Origin: Sthenelais limicola | Lineage: Eukaryota > Annelida > Polychaeta > Phyllodocida > Sigalionidae | Direction: 5' to 3' | Assembly (NCBI GenBank): GCA_942159475.1 | Contig: OW804102.1 | Span: forward strand, 24,990,684 to 25,054,683 | Length of the DNA: 64,000 bases | Shown here: positions 20,641 to 30,922 of the stretch, one piece after another | How positions within the stretch are numbered: the first letter of the stretch is position 1 | How the letters are laid out: the number at the start of each line of letters is the position of its first letter | The notes under the pieces: generated by a model | The model's input: the letters and a program-made list of their open reading frames with translations, nothing else | Database searches by the model: none | What the model was told of the DNA's origin: nothing | Translations under genes and position numbers: made by a program

Positions 20641-21149
20641 TCTCCAGAACTTAAACAGTGTCAGGGGAATACGGCCAGCAAGCTCTTATACCTTGAGAAC
20701 ACAGACCCCGAGACAAAAAACAGCGTCCACTGACACACCAGCTCCTTTTACATGTCATATGCAATGGGCCCCCTATTGAATGCCTCCCTCCACTTCTTGT
20801 TTTTCTTTCCTTCTTTAAGTGTTTTGTGCCTCTGGTTTATTAGCGAGGGGGAGTGATAGAGCCTGAAAGGTGAACTGGGCCTTGCGACCATTGCAGATAT
20901 ACTTGGCACATTAAATACTGCGAGCGCTGCGAGACATGGGCGCTAGTGTCTTGTGTTTTCTGCAGATCCGTATTTGTTCCCCTTTCATTGCCTATTTAAG
21001 ATGGTATTATTATGAATAACAAACCCATATACATTACATACTTAAAGACATATATAAACCTGTCAGTAATCTATGAATACAGTTGGTTTGGATTTACATA
21101 CGCATCTTTATAAGTGTCAGATCGTCCGAAAAATGTACACTTAGCAGTT
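20641..21149. other. No feature recognised
   Basis: Unique sequence; no exon or repeat supported. Confidence 0.4.
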
Positions 21150-21490
21150 CCACACATTAAAGCTACACTCTCTGTTAACGTCGGTAAAAAAACAAAATTA
21201 TTTTCTACATTTTCTTCCTTTCTTTTCCAACAGTCTAACAGTCATTTGACAAAGATTTTGAAGGATTATGTGAGTCCTTTTTTTGCTACATGGCTTCTAA
21301 AACGTCCTTATTTGTATTTGGAGGACCCGCCCGAATCCTTCCCACTGATGAGTTCACTTAGTATTGCCCACCGGCGGGGGTTTTCACTCGGCTGATTAGA
21401 CTTCAAATTCTTGTATAAACATAAACAGCAGCAGAATATTGATGCATACAGTTCTATAAGTCATAATATGGGTTCAATTGCTAAGATGTG
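21150..21490 (+). mobile_element. MITE family E copy
   Basis: Starts ATTAAAGCTACACTCTCTGT, continues GTTAACGTCGG and TTCTTTTCCAACAGTC, then GACTTCAAATTCTTG, AACAGCAGCAGAATATTGAT and CTATAAGTCATAATATG. The right TIR is degraded. A decoy splice acceptor (TTCTTCCTTTCTTTTCCAACAG) is part of the element and also occurs in the 45.4-kb fragment. Confidence 0.65.
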
Positions 21491-22897
21491 TTAAATCTAC
21501 TGAATTAGGTTGAAAAGGGATAAATACAAGGCATATCTCAGTTCTTTTGGTACTGGGTTGATTGGGGAAAAGTGTTTGGTTATGTTGAACTGTTTTTTAA
21601 CCTCATTTCTTTCTTGAATTTGGGTTTATTTCTCTCTATTCATCTGATTAAATACAAGCATTTCTATAAACTAGATCCAAACACTTGGCAAAGCGCAATT
21701 CATCTCTGCAGGAAACTTGTCTACTTCTCAATTCATTTTTGCTGAGTACAAGGAACCATGAGCCATTTGTCAGCCCAACTAATCCCGGGAGACAAACTCA
21801 TTAGCTTGAGTTCTTAGAGCTGCTCTTATCAAGTAATCAAGAATGGTTCAGGAAAAGGGTATAAATCTAGCCCCTTGCCTAGACTGATCATTCTTAAAGT
21901 TTAATATTATAGGTGGTGGTTATGATTGCTCCCGTATACGGCTTGATCAAGATTGGATTCATATAATGAGGAAATATACGCCACAAACAGGAGCGGGGAA
22001 GACATTTTGTTACGTATGGCCAACCCAGAGGCGGAGGGCCATATTTCTTTATTTAACTTAAGAAATGAGGGTTTTGTACATGTATACATTTTGCGGTCAT
22101 ATGTAAAGTTACAATTATGTATGCCCGGAAAATGAAGCAGGCACTCTGATGACTAACAATTCTTTGATGAGATGTTACTTGTATACATGCACTTAACTAT
22201 ATTTTTATATCTTTTTCTTTTATTTTTTTATTTCTTCATTCATTTATTTTATTCATTTATTTACTTTTTTATTTTTTGGGGGAGAGAGTTTTTTATTTGT
22301 GAACTAGCTGGTTGTCGAGAAATAAATCTGTTAACATTAGTAAAATAGAGTCTTCTCATATGAAAATAACAGAAATTTGACTACTATCTGTTTCGAGTCT
22401 CTTTTCATCCACATACTATAAACAAGGGCAAAAGGAACAAGGGCATATATACAGTATGAAGGACACATAATTATATATCCGTCTCTACAGGGAGAGCACC
22501 CGGTGAAGGGACGAGGAATTGTTATTATAAGTAAAGTCTGAGGATGTAGGCGGTGCAAACAGAGGTATAGAGGGCATAGATTAGTTGCCTGAGAGCCAGA
22601 CAAACCTACCACTGATTGATACCTTCCCATCCACCCTATATACCCTAGACTATATCTCCTCCTTCCCCTCCTCCTCCTCTTCCTCCTCCTCATATCCCTC
22701 CTGCTTAGGTCTAAGCTTGGCACTTGGTAAGGGGCAGATGGGGGATATATCTATATGGTAAATATATCGAGAGAGTATATAATGTAGAAAGAAGCGGCAG
22801 TGATAGCGAATATGTGTGATATGTCACCAACATATTTAATGATTATTTTTCAAAGTGGTTTATTCACAAGATACATTGCTCACAATTTGTTCATTAT
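21491..22897. other. AT-rich gap, no supported gene
   Basis: Contains a T-rich run at 22200-22290, a CTCCTCCTC microsatellite near 22655-22700 and a short family D fragment near 22838-22870. The 128-codon minus-strand frame at 22337-22723 begins in the CTCCTC run and has no splice support. Confidence 0.4.
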
Positions 22898-23053
22898 TAG
22901 ATGCTTAGTCAGTGATTGGACGTCTGCTGCGCTAATGGGTTTTCCGGCCCAGGAGTAGGCGTCCTAATGGGATTCTAATGACATTTTGCGGTTGTGTGGT
23001 TTGGAGCAAGAGGACTTCCCTCTGTTTAGAGGGATTCTCTAAGCTCTGAGCCT
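22898..23053. mobile_element. MITE family C copy 2
   Basis: GTCAGTGATTGGACGTCTGC, GCGCTAATGG, TTCTAATGACATTTTGCGG, GGAGCAAGAGGACTTCCCTC and CTCTGAGCCTGGAG match the 25584 copy. The CCCTC(TGTTTA)GAGGG hairpin is intact. Confidence 0.75.
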
Positions 23054-23590
23054 GGAGCTGTCACTGCACTTTGGCACTGGAAGTAATTTGTTTCGTTTAC
23101 ACATACCGTTGTATAACGATTATGTTATTACATTCACGTACCTATGCTCATGGTGTATGAGCATATATTCACTAGTTTAGTATGTATATGTATACAAGGC
23201 ACAGTACATATCTGAATTTGTCTTAGATATTGGATTGCATGAGTGAAACTTGAATATATTTTGACATTTATTTAACACAATGGTGTGACCGGTCAGGAAA
23301 TAGAACGCAAGAAAGAATTCTGAGGAAATAATTCTCTGCTAGGTCTATACAAGGTGTGACGTTATAATCCAAACGCTACTATGACGTCTAGCCTGACAGA
23401 GTGGCTGTCCCTTAGGAGCTAATAAAAAATGGGGTTTAGTTTCGTATTCGTGTGTAGAAACATTATACTAAAGCAATTGTCTCACCAAATAGTTGACATT
23501 GCGTTCTTCGGAGAATAATAAGTAATTTTCATTATTCAAATGTTGGTTCAAAGAGGTGAATGCCCTCCATAAGGGACGTTTGAACATAAT
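23054..23590. other. No feature recognised
   Basis: AT-rich flank upstream of the promoter candidate. Confidence 0.4.
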
Positions 23591-23594
23591 AGGC

Positions 23595-23773
23595 TTTGGC
23601 GCCATTTTCTCAAAGCCCGCCAAAAAGCAGACGACAACACACATAAGTGAGAAATTGTTGTCATGGACACATGACAACCCGGATGATGGATGGACACCCG
23701 GATGGATGGATAGATAGATGAATGGATGCCGGAGGGAGTATAAAAGAATAACTGAAGAGCTATTTCATCAGTC
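23595..23773 (+). promoter_or_regulatory. Candidate TATA/Inr core promoter with E2F-type sites
   Basis: TATAAAAG at 23739-23746 lies 31 bases before the A of TCAGTC (23768-23773), the initiator consensus; this is the classic TATA-to-start distance. Upstream are TTTGGCGCCATTTTC (23595-23609, E2F/YY1-like), GCCCGCCAAAAAG (23615-23627, reverse E2F-like) and a perfect inverted repeat GTTGTCATG-GACA-CATGACAAC (23657-23678). GACCGGAAGTG (ETS) follows the predicted start at 23821. GATG-type direct repeats fill 23690-23730. The element spacing is the main support; no transcript evidence is available. Confidence 0.4.
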
Positions 23774-23913
23774 ACCGACCCTCCTTCCGCCACTAAATAG
23801 GAAGGGGAGGTGCTAACTAGGACCGGAAGTGAGTGATAAAGGTAGCGCAGGAGAGCAGATGATTGGATATCATCTCTATGGACATCACACAGCTCCCCCT
23901 TGTGGGAGGAAAG
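23770..23913 (+). CDS. Predicted first exon (short N-terminal coding piece)
   Basis: It runs from the predicted initiator A to a consensus splice donor GGAAAG|GTAAGTAA (GT at 23914). Two start codons stay open to the donor. The ATG at 23859 gives 18 codons and leaves phase 1. The ATG at 23878 gives 12 codons (MDITQLPLVGGK) ending exactly in phase 0. Neither has a strong start context, though the second has G at +4. Sequence before 23859 would be 5' UTR. The last third overlaps a reverse CTCF-like motif (GCTCCCCCTTGTGG, 23892-23905), which could explain its GC content without coding. A 129-codon minus-strand frame overlaps but lacks signals. Function unknown; the exon may be wholly non-coding. 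Confidence 0.3.
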
Positions 23914-23983
23914 GTAAGTAAATGATGACAAATTCACAGCGACGTCTACTGTTTGTAATATAACAGTCAGGGACGTCCATCCT

Positions 23984-23999
23984 CTCCCCCCCCCCCCCC
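23984..23999. repeat. Poly-C run
   Basis: About 14 consecutive C; one of several such runs in the window. Confidence 0.9.
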
Positions 24000-24094
24000 A
24001 TTACTCTATGATATATGTCCTTTCTATATGCAAACATATGTATGTCTTTGTCTGTCTAGTCATTGAGTGTAGAAAGTAACTCTTTTGATAGCTA

Positions 24095-24310
24095 CATATA
24101 TGGGTCAGTGCGACAGAAAATATATACTTCGCTGACACAAATCTTCTCAAATATCCCATATTTACGACAAAAATGTTCAAAATACAGTTCAACATGATAA
24201 AAGATAGTTTCTTAAATGCATTCGGTTATACATATAGTGTTTATCATTTTTTAATTGTATAATAGAATTCACTAAATATTTAGGGCTACTGATTGTAAAT
24301 TTTCTGACTG
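24095..24310 (-). mobile_element. MITE family A, degraded copy
   Basis: ATATATGGGTCAG at the left, TTCGCTGACACAAATCTTCTC and TTCAAAATACAGTTCAACAT inside, and GATTGTAAATTTTCTGAC at the right. The interior is diverged. Confidence 0.75.
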
Positions 24311-25583
24311 ACTGAATGTAGTTAGTATTAACTAAAAGCTGAGGCTAGCCAATGGTGTTAAGCTTACAAACATATCTGTTTCCTCCGTCATCCTAGATAA
24401 CCATTTCCCAGCTGAGACTCCATCCCTTTAAATCATTTATAACTTCACTTTTGACAAGTACAAGTACCCTATCATCATTCTTATGGGCATGGTGGTGTTA
24501 AAGCATATCCATTTTAATTAGAAATTGCGTTAAACGTCACCAATTATGCGTAGGCATGGCGTTGCATGGAAATCCAATATGGCAGCGAGCTAACCCATAA
24601 AATAAAGAAGACAAAGTCCCTTGGGGCAAGGGCCCCAGAATCGATCTTTGGATCTAGGGGTAACATTTGGGGGCTCATTTATCATTATAACTACTAGAGT
24701 GACCGGTAGGGGCCAGAGCTAACAGGCGGCCATGACACATCGCAGTCTCGTTTCCGCCCTGTCACGTCCCAGTGGTCAATGCACTGTCATACCGTGGCGA
24801 TAATTGAAGAACTTTCATTTAATATCGCCCATGATCGCGCATGGCTCCGAGACAGTGCGTGATTTCTCGTTACCAGCAAGTACCTCTCCAAGGCGCATGC
24901 GATAGAGGATAAAATGTCCACAATAAATCTAGATTAAACTGACTCCCCCAAATCAAATATATCGATCAATTCTGGCAGACGATAATTCAATGCTGGCAGA
25001 TTGAATTTGGCGGGAAGACAGAAAGGGGAGTTTTAAACGAGAAACACAAATCAGGTTTGCCAAAACACATACATACACCGTCTGGATTTAATTAAATTAC
25101 TAATTTCATCCCAAATCAAATTCTCTAAATGTTCCATCTGCTCTATAATAAAGACAGGCTTTCGTTGATCAAATCTGGTTCTGCGAAACCAAAAACCATT
25201 TTAAATCATTTCCAAAGCGAATGATTGCCGTCTTAGTTTTGGAATGCAGTTGATCGGTTTTTAATTTCTAACCAAAATACGGCAGTTGCCAACAAAAAAT
25301 GCCATTTAAATGGAAATTGACTTGTGTTTTTTTAAGTTTTAAAAGATTAAAAAGATTCTTGATACAACCTTGATATTTAAATCTGAAATGCTTTGAATCT
25401 TAAAACAATCATGTGTCCATGTGCAGAAGGAATAACATTTATGATTTGACTTTTCCACACGGATAATTGAAGTTCCTAAACGCCAAATTTATAGTGTTTT
25501 ATCAGGGAAATATGACCATTACCAGAGTTAAATGGAAACTATTTCTCCATTTGTTACTAAGTTCCACTCAAATATAACTTTCC
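24311..25583. other. Mostly AT-rich gap
   Basis: No exon seen. A CpG-containing patch at 24.70-24.91 kb is listed separately; the remainder up to 25.58 kb is AT-rich and not repeated elsewhere in the window. Confidence 0.4.
24720..24902. promoter_or_regulatory. CpG-containing patch with NRF1-like and YY1-like sites
   Basis: AAGGCGCATGCGATAG (NRF1-like, 24891-24902), ATCGCGCATGGC and GGCGGCCATGAC (YY1-like) within 180 bases of AT-rich surroundings. It may be a promoter or enhancer; no exon could be attached. Confidence 0.25.
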
Positions 25584-25744
25584 GTCTAGACTCAGAGCCT
25601 CTCAGATCAGATATGAATGGTATGTCAGTGAAGGGACGCCTACTGCGCTAATGGCGCGCTAATGAGATTATATTGACATCTTGCGGTTTGGAGCAAGAGG
25701 CTTTCCCTCGGTTCAGAGGGACTCTCTCATCTCTGAGCCTAGAC
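25584..25744. mobile_element. MITE family C, best preserved copy
   Basis: Ends are inverted: GTCTAGACTCAGAG at the left and CTCTGAGCCTAGAC at the right (13 of 14 match). The interior has GTATGTCAGTGA, CGCCTACTGCGCTAATGG and the hairpin CCCTC(GGTTCA)GAGGG. On the minus strand TTAGCGCAGTAGGCGTC fits an RNA polymerase III box A and resembles the D-arm of elongator tRNA-Met. I see no matching box B at tRNA spacing, so it is listed as a MITE rather than a SINE. Confidence 0.75.
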
Positions 25745-26159
25745 TGCTTGGTAACTTTGGGTTCTTAGATAGAAATGTATCCTTCTAGTCTATATATAAT
25801 ACCTTTTGTATCAACGAACCTAAGACTTATTTCATATTTTAAGTTAACTATTAATTTATCGGTAAAAGTAATTAAGTAATTCAGGCTGCTCTGAGAATAT
25901 TTGTATCTGTGTATAAATATGTTTATTGTCCTGAATAAAATATTCTAAATCAAATCAAATCGTCCTGATTAGACCTAGTTTAGTATACTTGAGCTAGATG
26001 AACACGGGGATGAACACCTAATTCAATATACATATAAAAGATGTAGAATTACTTCCTGCGCATTGAGACCATAATGTGACGAGTTCTGCCATCTTGTAAT
26101 TGGCATAGACTGACATCTTTCATGGAGCAGGCATGAATATACAAAAGAATTGCAATATC
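25745..26159. other. No feature recognised
   Basis: AT-rich. CTAAATCAAATCAAATCG near 25945 resembles a retroposon tail. Confidence 0.35.
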
Positions 26160-26367
26160 TCTCAATTACCAATAAAGTAGCTAAATATACTCTATAGGAT
26201 AAGCTTACAAAATGAATGGATATATTCAATACACTGTCTTGGTACGTGCATATAAGAGGGGGCATTAGATCTATACTCCGAAAATGAGATCATTAGTATA
26301 AAGAGATCTTTTGGATAAATCACTTTGAAAATATCCATTTTGCAACTTATGACTCATTTCCCTAAAA
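26160..26367. mobile_element. MITE family D copy
   Basis: GTAGCTAAATATACTCTATAG, TATTCAATACACTGTCTTGG, AGAGATCTTTTGGATAAATC and ACTTTGAAAATATCC end in CAACTTATGACTCATTTCCC, the reverse of the family end. Confidence 0.7.
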
Positions 26368-26489
26368 GACATCCCAGATCAGGTATATCCAGGTGATGTT
26401 ACTAGCAAATTACGTGCTAATATGAGCAGGTGCTTTTCAATTGAGTAAGGTGATACCTGAAGGAAGATAATCCAATGGGAAGGCTAGCC

Positions 26490-26730
26490 TGTGCTTTAGC
26501 CAATCAACGACATCCACCGGCAGGTTTCAAACCAACCACCTGACCTCAGCCTCGCTTTCGACGAAAGCTGACGTAATTGACGTTGCCATCTGAGTAGGAG
26601 CGTACCGGATCTACTTTCACCATTTATCTGTATCACTACGCCACGTGCGCGGCGAGAAAGAGGGCGGTGTTGAAAGCGCGGTCAAAAAGGTCAAATATAC
26701 GTCACGATGTGTAGACACCAGGTGGCGGGA
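26490..26730. promoter_or_regulatory. Promoter-like island: CCAAT, three CRE-like sites, E-box, CTCF-like
   Basis: TAGCCAATCAAC (26498) is followed by TGACGTAA (26569-26576), TGACGTTG (26578-26585), CACGTG (26642-26647) and TACGTCAC (26698-26705). ACACCAGGTGGCGG (26715-26728) matches the CTCF core at 13 of 14 positions. A perfect GCTTTCGACGAAAGC palindrome sits just before the first CRE. CpG density is clearly above the flanks. No exon could be attached on either strand. Confidence 0.4.
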
Positions 26731-26902
26731 CTGGTGGTAGAGCACAGGTTGCAGGAGGGAGATTGTTGGACTTTCTTACACTAAAGTTGGAGGGGGAGGA
26801 GCAGGAGGAGAGGGGGAGGAGTCAATTTAATGCCCAACTGCCATAGCCTTGACTTTGCTTTTGTATGGTATTTTATAAGGTTGGAGGTACAGCCCCTTCT
26901 GC
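26731..26902. other. Purine-rich spacer
   Basis: GGGGGAGGAGCAGGAGGAGAG patch near 26788-26822; otherwise no feature. Confidence 0.4.
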
Positions 26903-27215
26903 TGGTCTTCCACTAGCTCCTGATGTAGTATACTATCATCTGTTGCTGGATTATATTATACCAGGCTCTTTTGTTCAGCTCCTATAGCTAAAGGTCTTCC
27001 ACTAACTACTGGGGTAGTATACTACCATTTGTTATTGTGTTGTCTTTTACCAGGCTATTTTGTTCAGCTCCTATAGCTGGACTTTCACAAACTCCTGATG
27101 TAGTATACTATTATCTGTTGTTGTGTTATGGTTTACCAAGCCTTTTAGTTCTGCTCCTATAGCCGGTCCTGCACTGCATTTCCCGGGGCAGTATACTACC
27201 ATCTAATGTTGAGAT
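26903..27215. repeat. About 87-bp minisatellite, 3.6 units
   Basis: Units start GGTCTTCCACTA(G/A)CT at 26903, 26993, 27079 and 27164. Each contains GTAGTATACTA, a CAT(C/T)TGTTGTTGTGTTAT-like block, TTTACCAGGC and CAGCTCCTATAGC. Single diverged units also occur near 30857 and 56335, so the sequence exists as a dispersed repeat too. Confidence 0.85.
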
Positions 27216-27373
27216 GAAACACGATTAAAGCAATTAAAACGCTAGTTTAAACATGGGTTTTGAATAGAAGGTCAATGGCAAGCCTTGCAGCCTAGTTGGT
27301 GTTGTCGCTAGAAAATTCAATGCGAGGAATTAAAGTCAGGCCTACACCTTATACACATGGGTAAGGTTGCCTA
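27216..27373. other. No feature recognised
   Basis: Unique sequence. Confidence 0.35.
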
Positions 27374-27566
27374 ACAATGTACAATCAGCAGCTCGACACA
27401 TTTAGTGAATTCTGCTTAATTAGGCTGGGCAACGATAGATGCTATGTAGATCTGAGTATATCTAATTTAGTTGTGCGTTTGTTCACAAAACCTCGGTCAT
27501 ATTAAACTGTGTTTTGAACCTCATTTTTGTCCTAAAAGTGGGTTATTTGAGAGGAACTTTCCATCC
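27374..27566 (+). mobile_element. MITE family A, end-truncated copy
   Basis: AATGTACAATCAGCAGCTC, GACACATTTAGTGAATTCTG, TTTTGAACCTCATTTTTGTC and GGGTTATTTGAGAGGA are recognisable. Terminal bases are lost at both ends. Confidence 0.75.
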
Positions 27567-28257
27567 TCAGCCAATTTCACCCTATATATATAGTGGCTTC
27601 TACGAGTCGCTCGCGCGAGCAGTACATTTAAGCCATATACTCCCCTATACCCCATAGATTAGAGCAGCCCACATCAATATTTCACTCCTGCCTTGTTAGT
27701 GTCAAAATGTATATACATACTCCCTTGCAGGAAGTCTAAAGCATTAGAACCAGAATCTGTGGACATATCCTATCTATAATGTATAAATTATGAACCCGTA
27801 TCTCATAGCCGACCGAGTAAATTAAACCTCAAGTCATATATAAAGCGCAAAACACCATAGCAACTATGCAGTATAATGGCGAGAATAATGGTGTTTTCAT
27901 TCCCCTGTTTGGATCTATTTTCAGTGGATAAATGATCCAAGCTCATACTAGGCTCATGTTATGCCTTAGGGACATCATTTGCTTCAAAGGATAGAGTGTT
28001 TTTGAAGTTTGTATAAACGCTTCTTAAAATGAAGTTTCTTAAAATGCTCAAGAATATATTCATACATAAACTTAAATGGGTTCTTTTAAGATTATATAAG
28101 GGCATTTTGACTGTGTAAATAACATAAACTAAACGCAGATGCGTTGAGTATTATTTCGATCAACTGGTTTGGGTATTTTTGTCGTTCAACTATTATTTTA
28201 CTCACATACCATTCAATTGTGACTGCACGTTTGCTATTTGAAATTAATAACGGATTA
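27567..28257. other. No feature recognised
   Basis: AT-rich. CGCTCGCGCGAGC near 27608-27620 is a short CpG palindrome. Confidence 0.4.
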
Positions 28258-28400
28258 ATGACCGACACTGAGGGGCTGCTGGTGCACAGTTTGGTGTACA
28301 ATCTCGAGGCGAAACTGACGGAATGTGGGCAAACAATGCACCAGCAGTCCCGAAATAGAGGCCAATAATCCTTTTAGTCAATGCCTTGGGTAGTTATTTC
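28258..28400. mobile_element. Repeat family F copy with fold-back arms
   Basis: CTGCTGGTGCA at 28276-28286 and TGCACCAGCAG at 28337-28347 are exact inverted copies, flanked by GGGG and TCCC, enclosing TTTGGTGTACAATCTCGAGG. CCGACACTGAGGGGCT, CTCGAGGCGAAA and TTTAGTCAATGCC are shared with 6205 and 36262. Confidence 0.6.
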
Positions 28401-28869
28401 CCCAACACTTCCAACTCAGAAAGCAGTGATTAAGTACGAATAAAATGAATAACAAACAACCCTAAAACCCTAAACAACTTAAAATAGGAAATGGGGATAA
28501 CTATGTTTTACTGGAATTCCATTTACTTTTTAAATCATCACCAATCCCTCCACTTAAGACATTACCTTAAGTGGTTTCCTGAGGCTCTCCCACTTCTTAT
28601 CTGTCCTCGCAATCACGTGGCGTAATCAAATAATGAATTTAAACCCTTGAACTCGAGGAAGAAGAACGAATTTCAGACACTTCTAGCAATTATTTTAAGG
28701 ATGTTATGATGTAAAAACACCCCACCACTGCCAGGGATGAATTGCCCACTGCAATGAATATGGGCAAGACTCAATCTGTTATTTTTAATGTTTAATTGTG
28801 GAAGTGTGGTATTTGACAGGATATCTTCAGTTGATTTCTAGAATATTTTACACTGTGGTGTTTTGAACA
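28401..28869. other. No feature recognised
   Basis: AT-rich with AACCCTAAAACCCTAAACAA near 28460, which looks telomere-like but is too short to call. Confidence 0.35.
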
Positions 28870-29320
28870 CTCATACAACAGTACCACCACTCCCCCGGCC
28901 TGCAACATCAGATCCCCCTCCCACACCAGTACCCCCTCTAGATCCCCCTCCCATGTCAACACATCCACCCCCTTTCCCACTTCCACCTCCACCCCCAGTA
29001 TCTCAACCTTTAACCCACCCCAATCCCCCGCCTGACCCACCTTAACCTTTAACCCCTCCCATTTCCCTCCACCGCTTCCCTATATATACCCTTCTACGAC
29101 CTGCCCATTCCCCTTTACCACTATTTATCTGCACCTCCCCCTAGTCTACCCCCTCCCCCCACCTTTCCCCCACCACACACACACCGCCCCAACTCTTACC
29201 CTATCTTGACAGCCCATAGCCAGCCCTGGTGAGCTAATTCTATTTACCCGCCTCCCTGGAGGGCCTCTATGTCACACACCTGCTAACCCTAACCCCCAAC
29301 CCCCAATATTCCAACCCAGG
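28870..29320. repeat. C-rich, i-motif-like tract
   Basis: About 450 bases rich in runs of three to six C (CCACCCCC, CCCTCCC, ACCCTAACCCCC). The 60-codon Pro-rich frame at 28863 and the Gly/Val-rich minus-strand frame follow from composition. The G-rich complement has many G-quadruplex-compatible runs. Confidence 0.6.
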
Positions 29321-29470
29321 AGGACGCGGGCGTTGCCCTGGAGATAAGGGGTCCTGTCATATACTGCTGACAACGAGTCACTTCTAGCCGTGGTACAGAT
29401 TCAGTGTCAGTATAGACCCTGCTGTATTTCACTGTATCTCGCCCTATTGTTAATATGATTGGGAATACTC

Positions 29471-29838
29471 GATAGGGGATTTGCATATTCAATAGGCGAT
29501 TTACACGTCTTACTGCATATGTCTATTACAGTGCACGCTGGGATGGATTCAGTTCGAATCTGATGTACAAATATGTAGCAACATTTATTTTTTTATAAAA
29601 ACAATGCAAGGATTTGTTCATCAATATCATATCTTGTGGACATGATCTATAAAACCCAAATGCATGATGGGAAAGATGACGTCTTGTTTTATGGAAACTT
29701 GTAAGACATATGGCTATTTACATAAGATCACTGTTAAGTATTCCATGCTGAACATAACATGTTTTCTATAGATTTTACACTGATATACAACTCTCATAAT
29801 TCCATGTGAATTGAGATTCATGGAAATCCCCTATTTGG
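29471..29838 (+). mobile_element. MITE family B copy
   Basis: Ends GATAGGGGATTTGCATATTC and GGAAATCCCCTATTTG are inverted. The interior has ATTACAGTGCACGCTGGGAT, AATGCATGATGGGAAAGATG, ATTCCATGCTGAACATAACA and CATAATTCCATGTGAAT. The left end carries the octamer ATTTGCAT (29479-29486). Confidence 0.85.
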
Positions 29839-30673
29839 TCAAATAAAGTTCTTCATACCAACAATGAGTACAGCCATTATTATTGCATTTAAATTGCATT
29901 GCTACATATTTAATCTAAATGGTAAAATACAAAGTGTATTTGGCTTCAAACATTATAACAATTTAAAATGCATTTGAAACATGCAAGCAATTTCTCTCAG
30001 TTCAGAAATATCATGCAACGTTTTCTGTGTGGGTACTGATCGTGGGGGGGGGGGGGGAGGCACTAGATCACAAGGGCTAGCAACACCTTGCAACCTGCGA
30101 TTCTATCACAGAAATATCTAATTCTTTTGATGAAGGCAACTATCGAACAATGATGACTTCACCCAGATACCTGCGATCAGCTTGCGATCAATGACCGCTA
30201 GCCCTTGCGATCGCATCACTTGCTTCTTGCGATCTAGCAAATGAATTTTCAGATGAAAGTGGATATTTTCACTCTCTGTATGTCTCAGGTGGACCACTAT
30301 GGCCCTACATGTCCATTCTTCCTGTACCACGAGCCAAGTCCAAACCGTACATTGGGCCACCATACATTATTTAGCAAGCGGTCTCTAATTTCTTCTGCAA
30401 GGCTTTCTCCGCATATTCGGGTTCCTAATGGATGACTCGCTGGTTACTGAAGGAGCCCCAGCCAGCCAACATGCTAAGAATAGGTCTATGGTAATAATAC
30501 ACATAAAGGATTTCTCATATTCTCTAAGGACAGTCTATGTTTCCTATAGAAGCATCTTTCGTTCCCTTTTGGATTCTCTAACGAAGTTTTAATATCAATC
30601 TGTTATATTTTGTACCATCCAGTGGAAGCTTTTAAAAATGAAAAGGATAGCAACAATATTACATATATTTATA
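29839..30673. other. Gap with poly-G run, no exon
   Basis: A run of about 14 G lies near 30043-30058. TTGCGATC-rich repeats (TTGCGATCGCATC, TTGCGATCAATG) occur between 30160 and 30240. No supported coding. Confidence 0.4.
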
Positions 30674-30840
30674 TACTGTAAAAGTAGTTATTTTCGCGCA
30701 GTACTTATTTTCACGATTTTTCGCGAATATTTAGTTGTATCTTCATTGACAGGGAATGTTAGTGCCCGAATTCGTATCCACACGAAAAAGACCAATGCGC
30801 GAAAATTCAACAGCGGGAAAATAAATACGTTTATAGTGTA
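30674..30840. mobile_element. TTTTCGCG-type MITE
   Basis: Left end TACTGTAAAAGTAGTTATTT then TCGCG; right end CGGGAAAATAAATACG then TTTATAGTGTA, its imperfect inverse. TTTTTCGCGAATATT and GCGCGAAAATTC inside are typical of CGCGAA-rich MITEs common in marine invertebrates. The 72-codon frame across it is not a gene. Confidence 0.75.
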
Positions 30841-30856
30841 TGATAAACATACCTAA

Positions 30857-30922
30857 AGGAGACTTCCACCAGGTCATAGAGTAGTATACTACCATTTGTT
30901 GTTGTATTATGTTGTACCACTG
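30857..30922. repeat. Dispersed unit of the 87-bp minisatellite
   Basis: CTTCCACCAGGTCATAGAGT, AGTATACTACCATTTGTTG and GTTGTACCACTG match one unit of the array at 26903. Confidence 0.65.

Noticed and set aside
21228..21290. Strong splice acceptor TTCTTCCTTTCTTTTCCAACAG with a GTGAGT donor
   Set aside because: It lies inside MITE family E and a related acceptor-like sequence recurs in the 45.4-kb fragment.
29282..29305. Telomere repeat (CTAACCCTAACCCC)
   Set aside because: Only two units inside a C-rich tract; not an interstitial telomere array.
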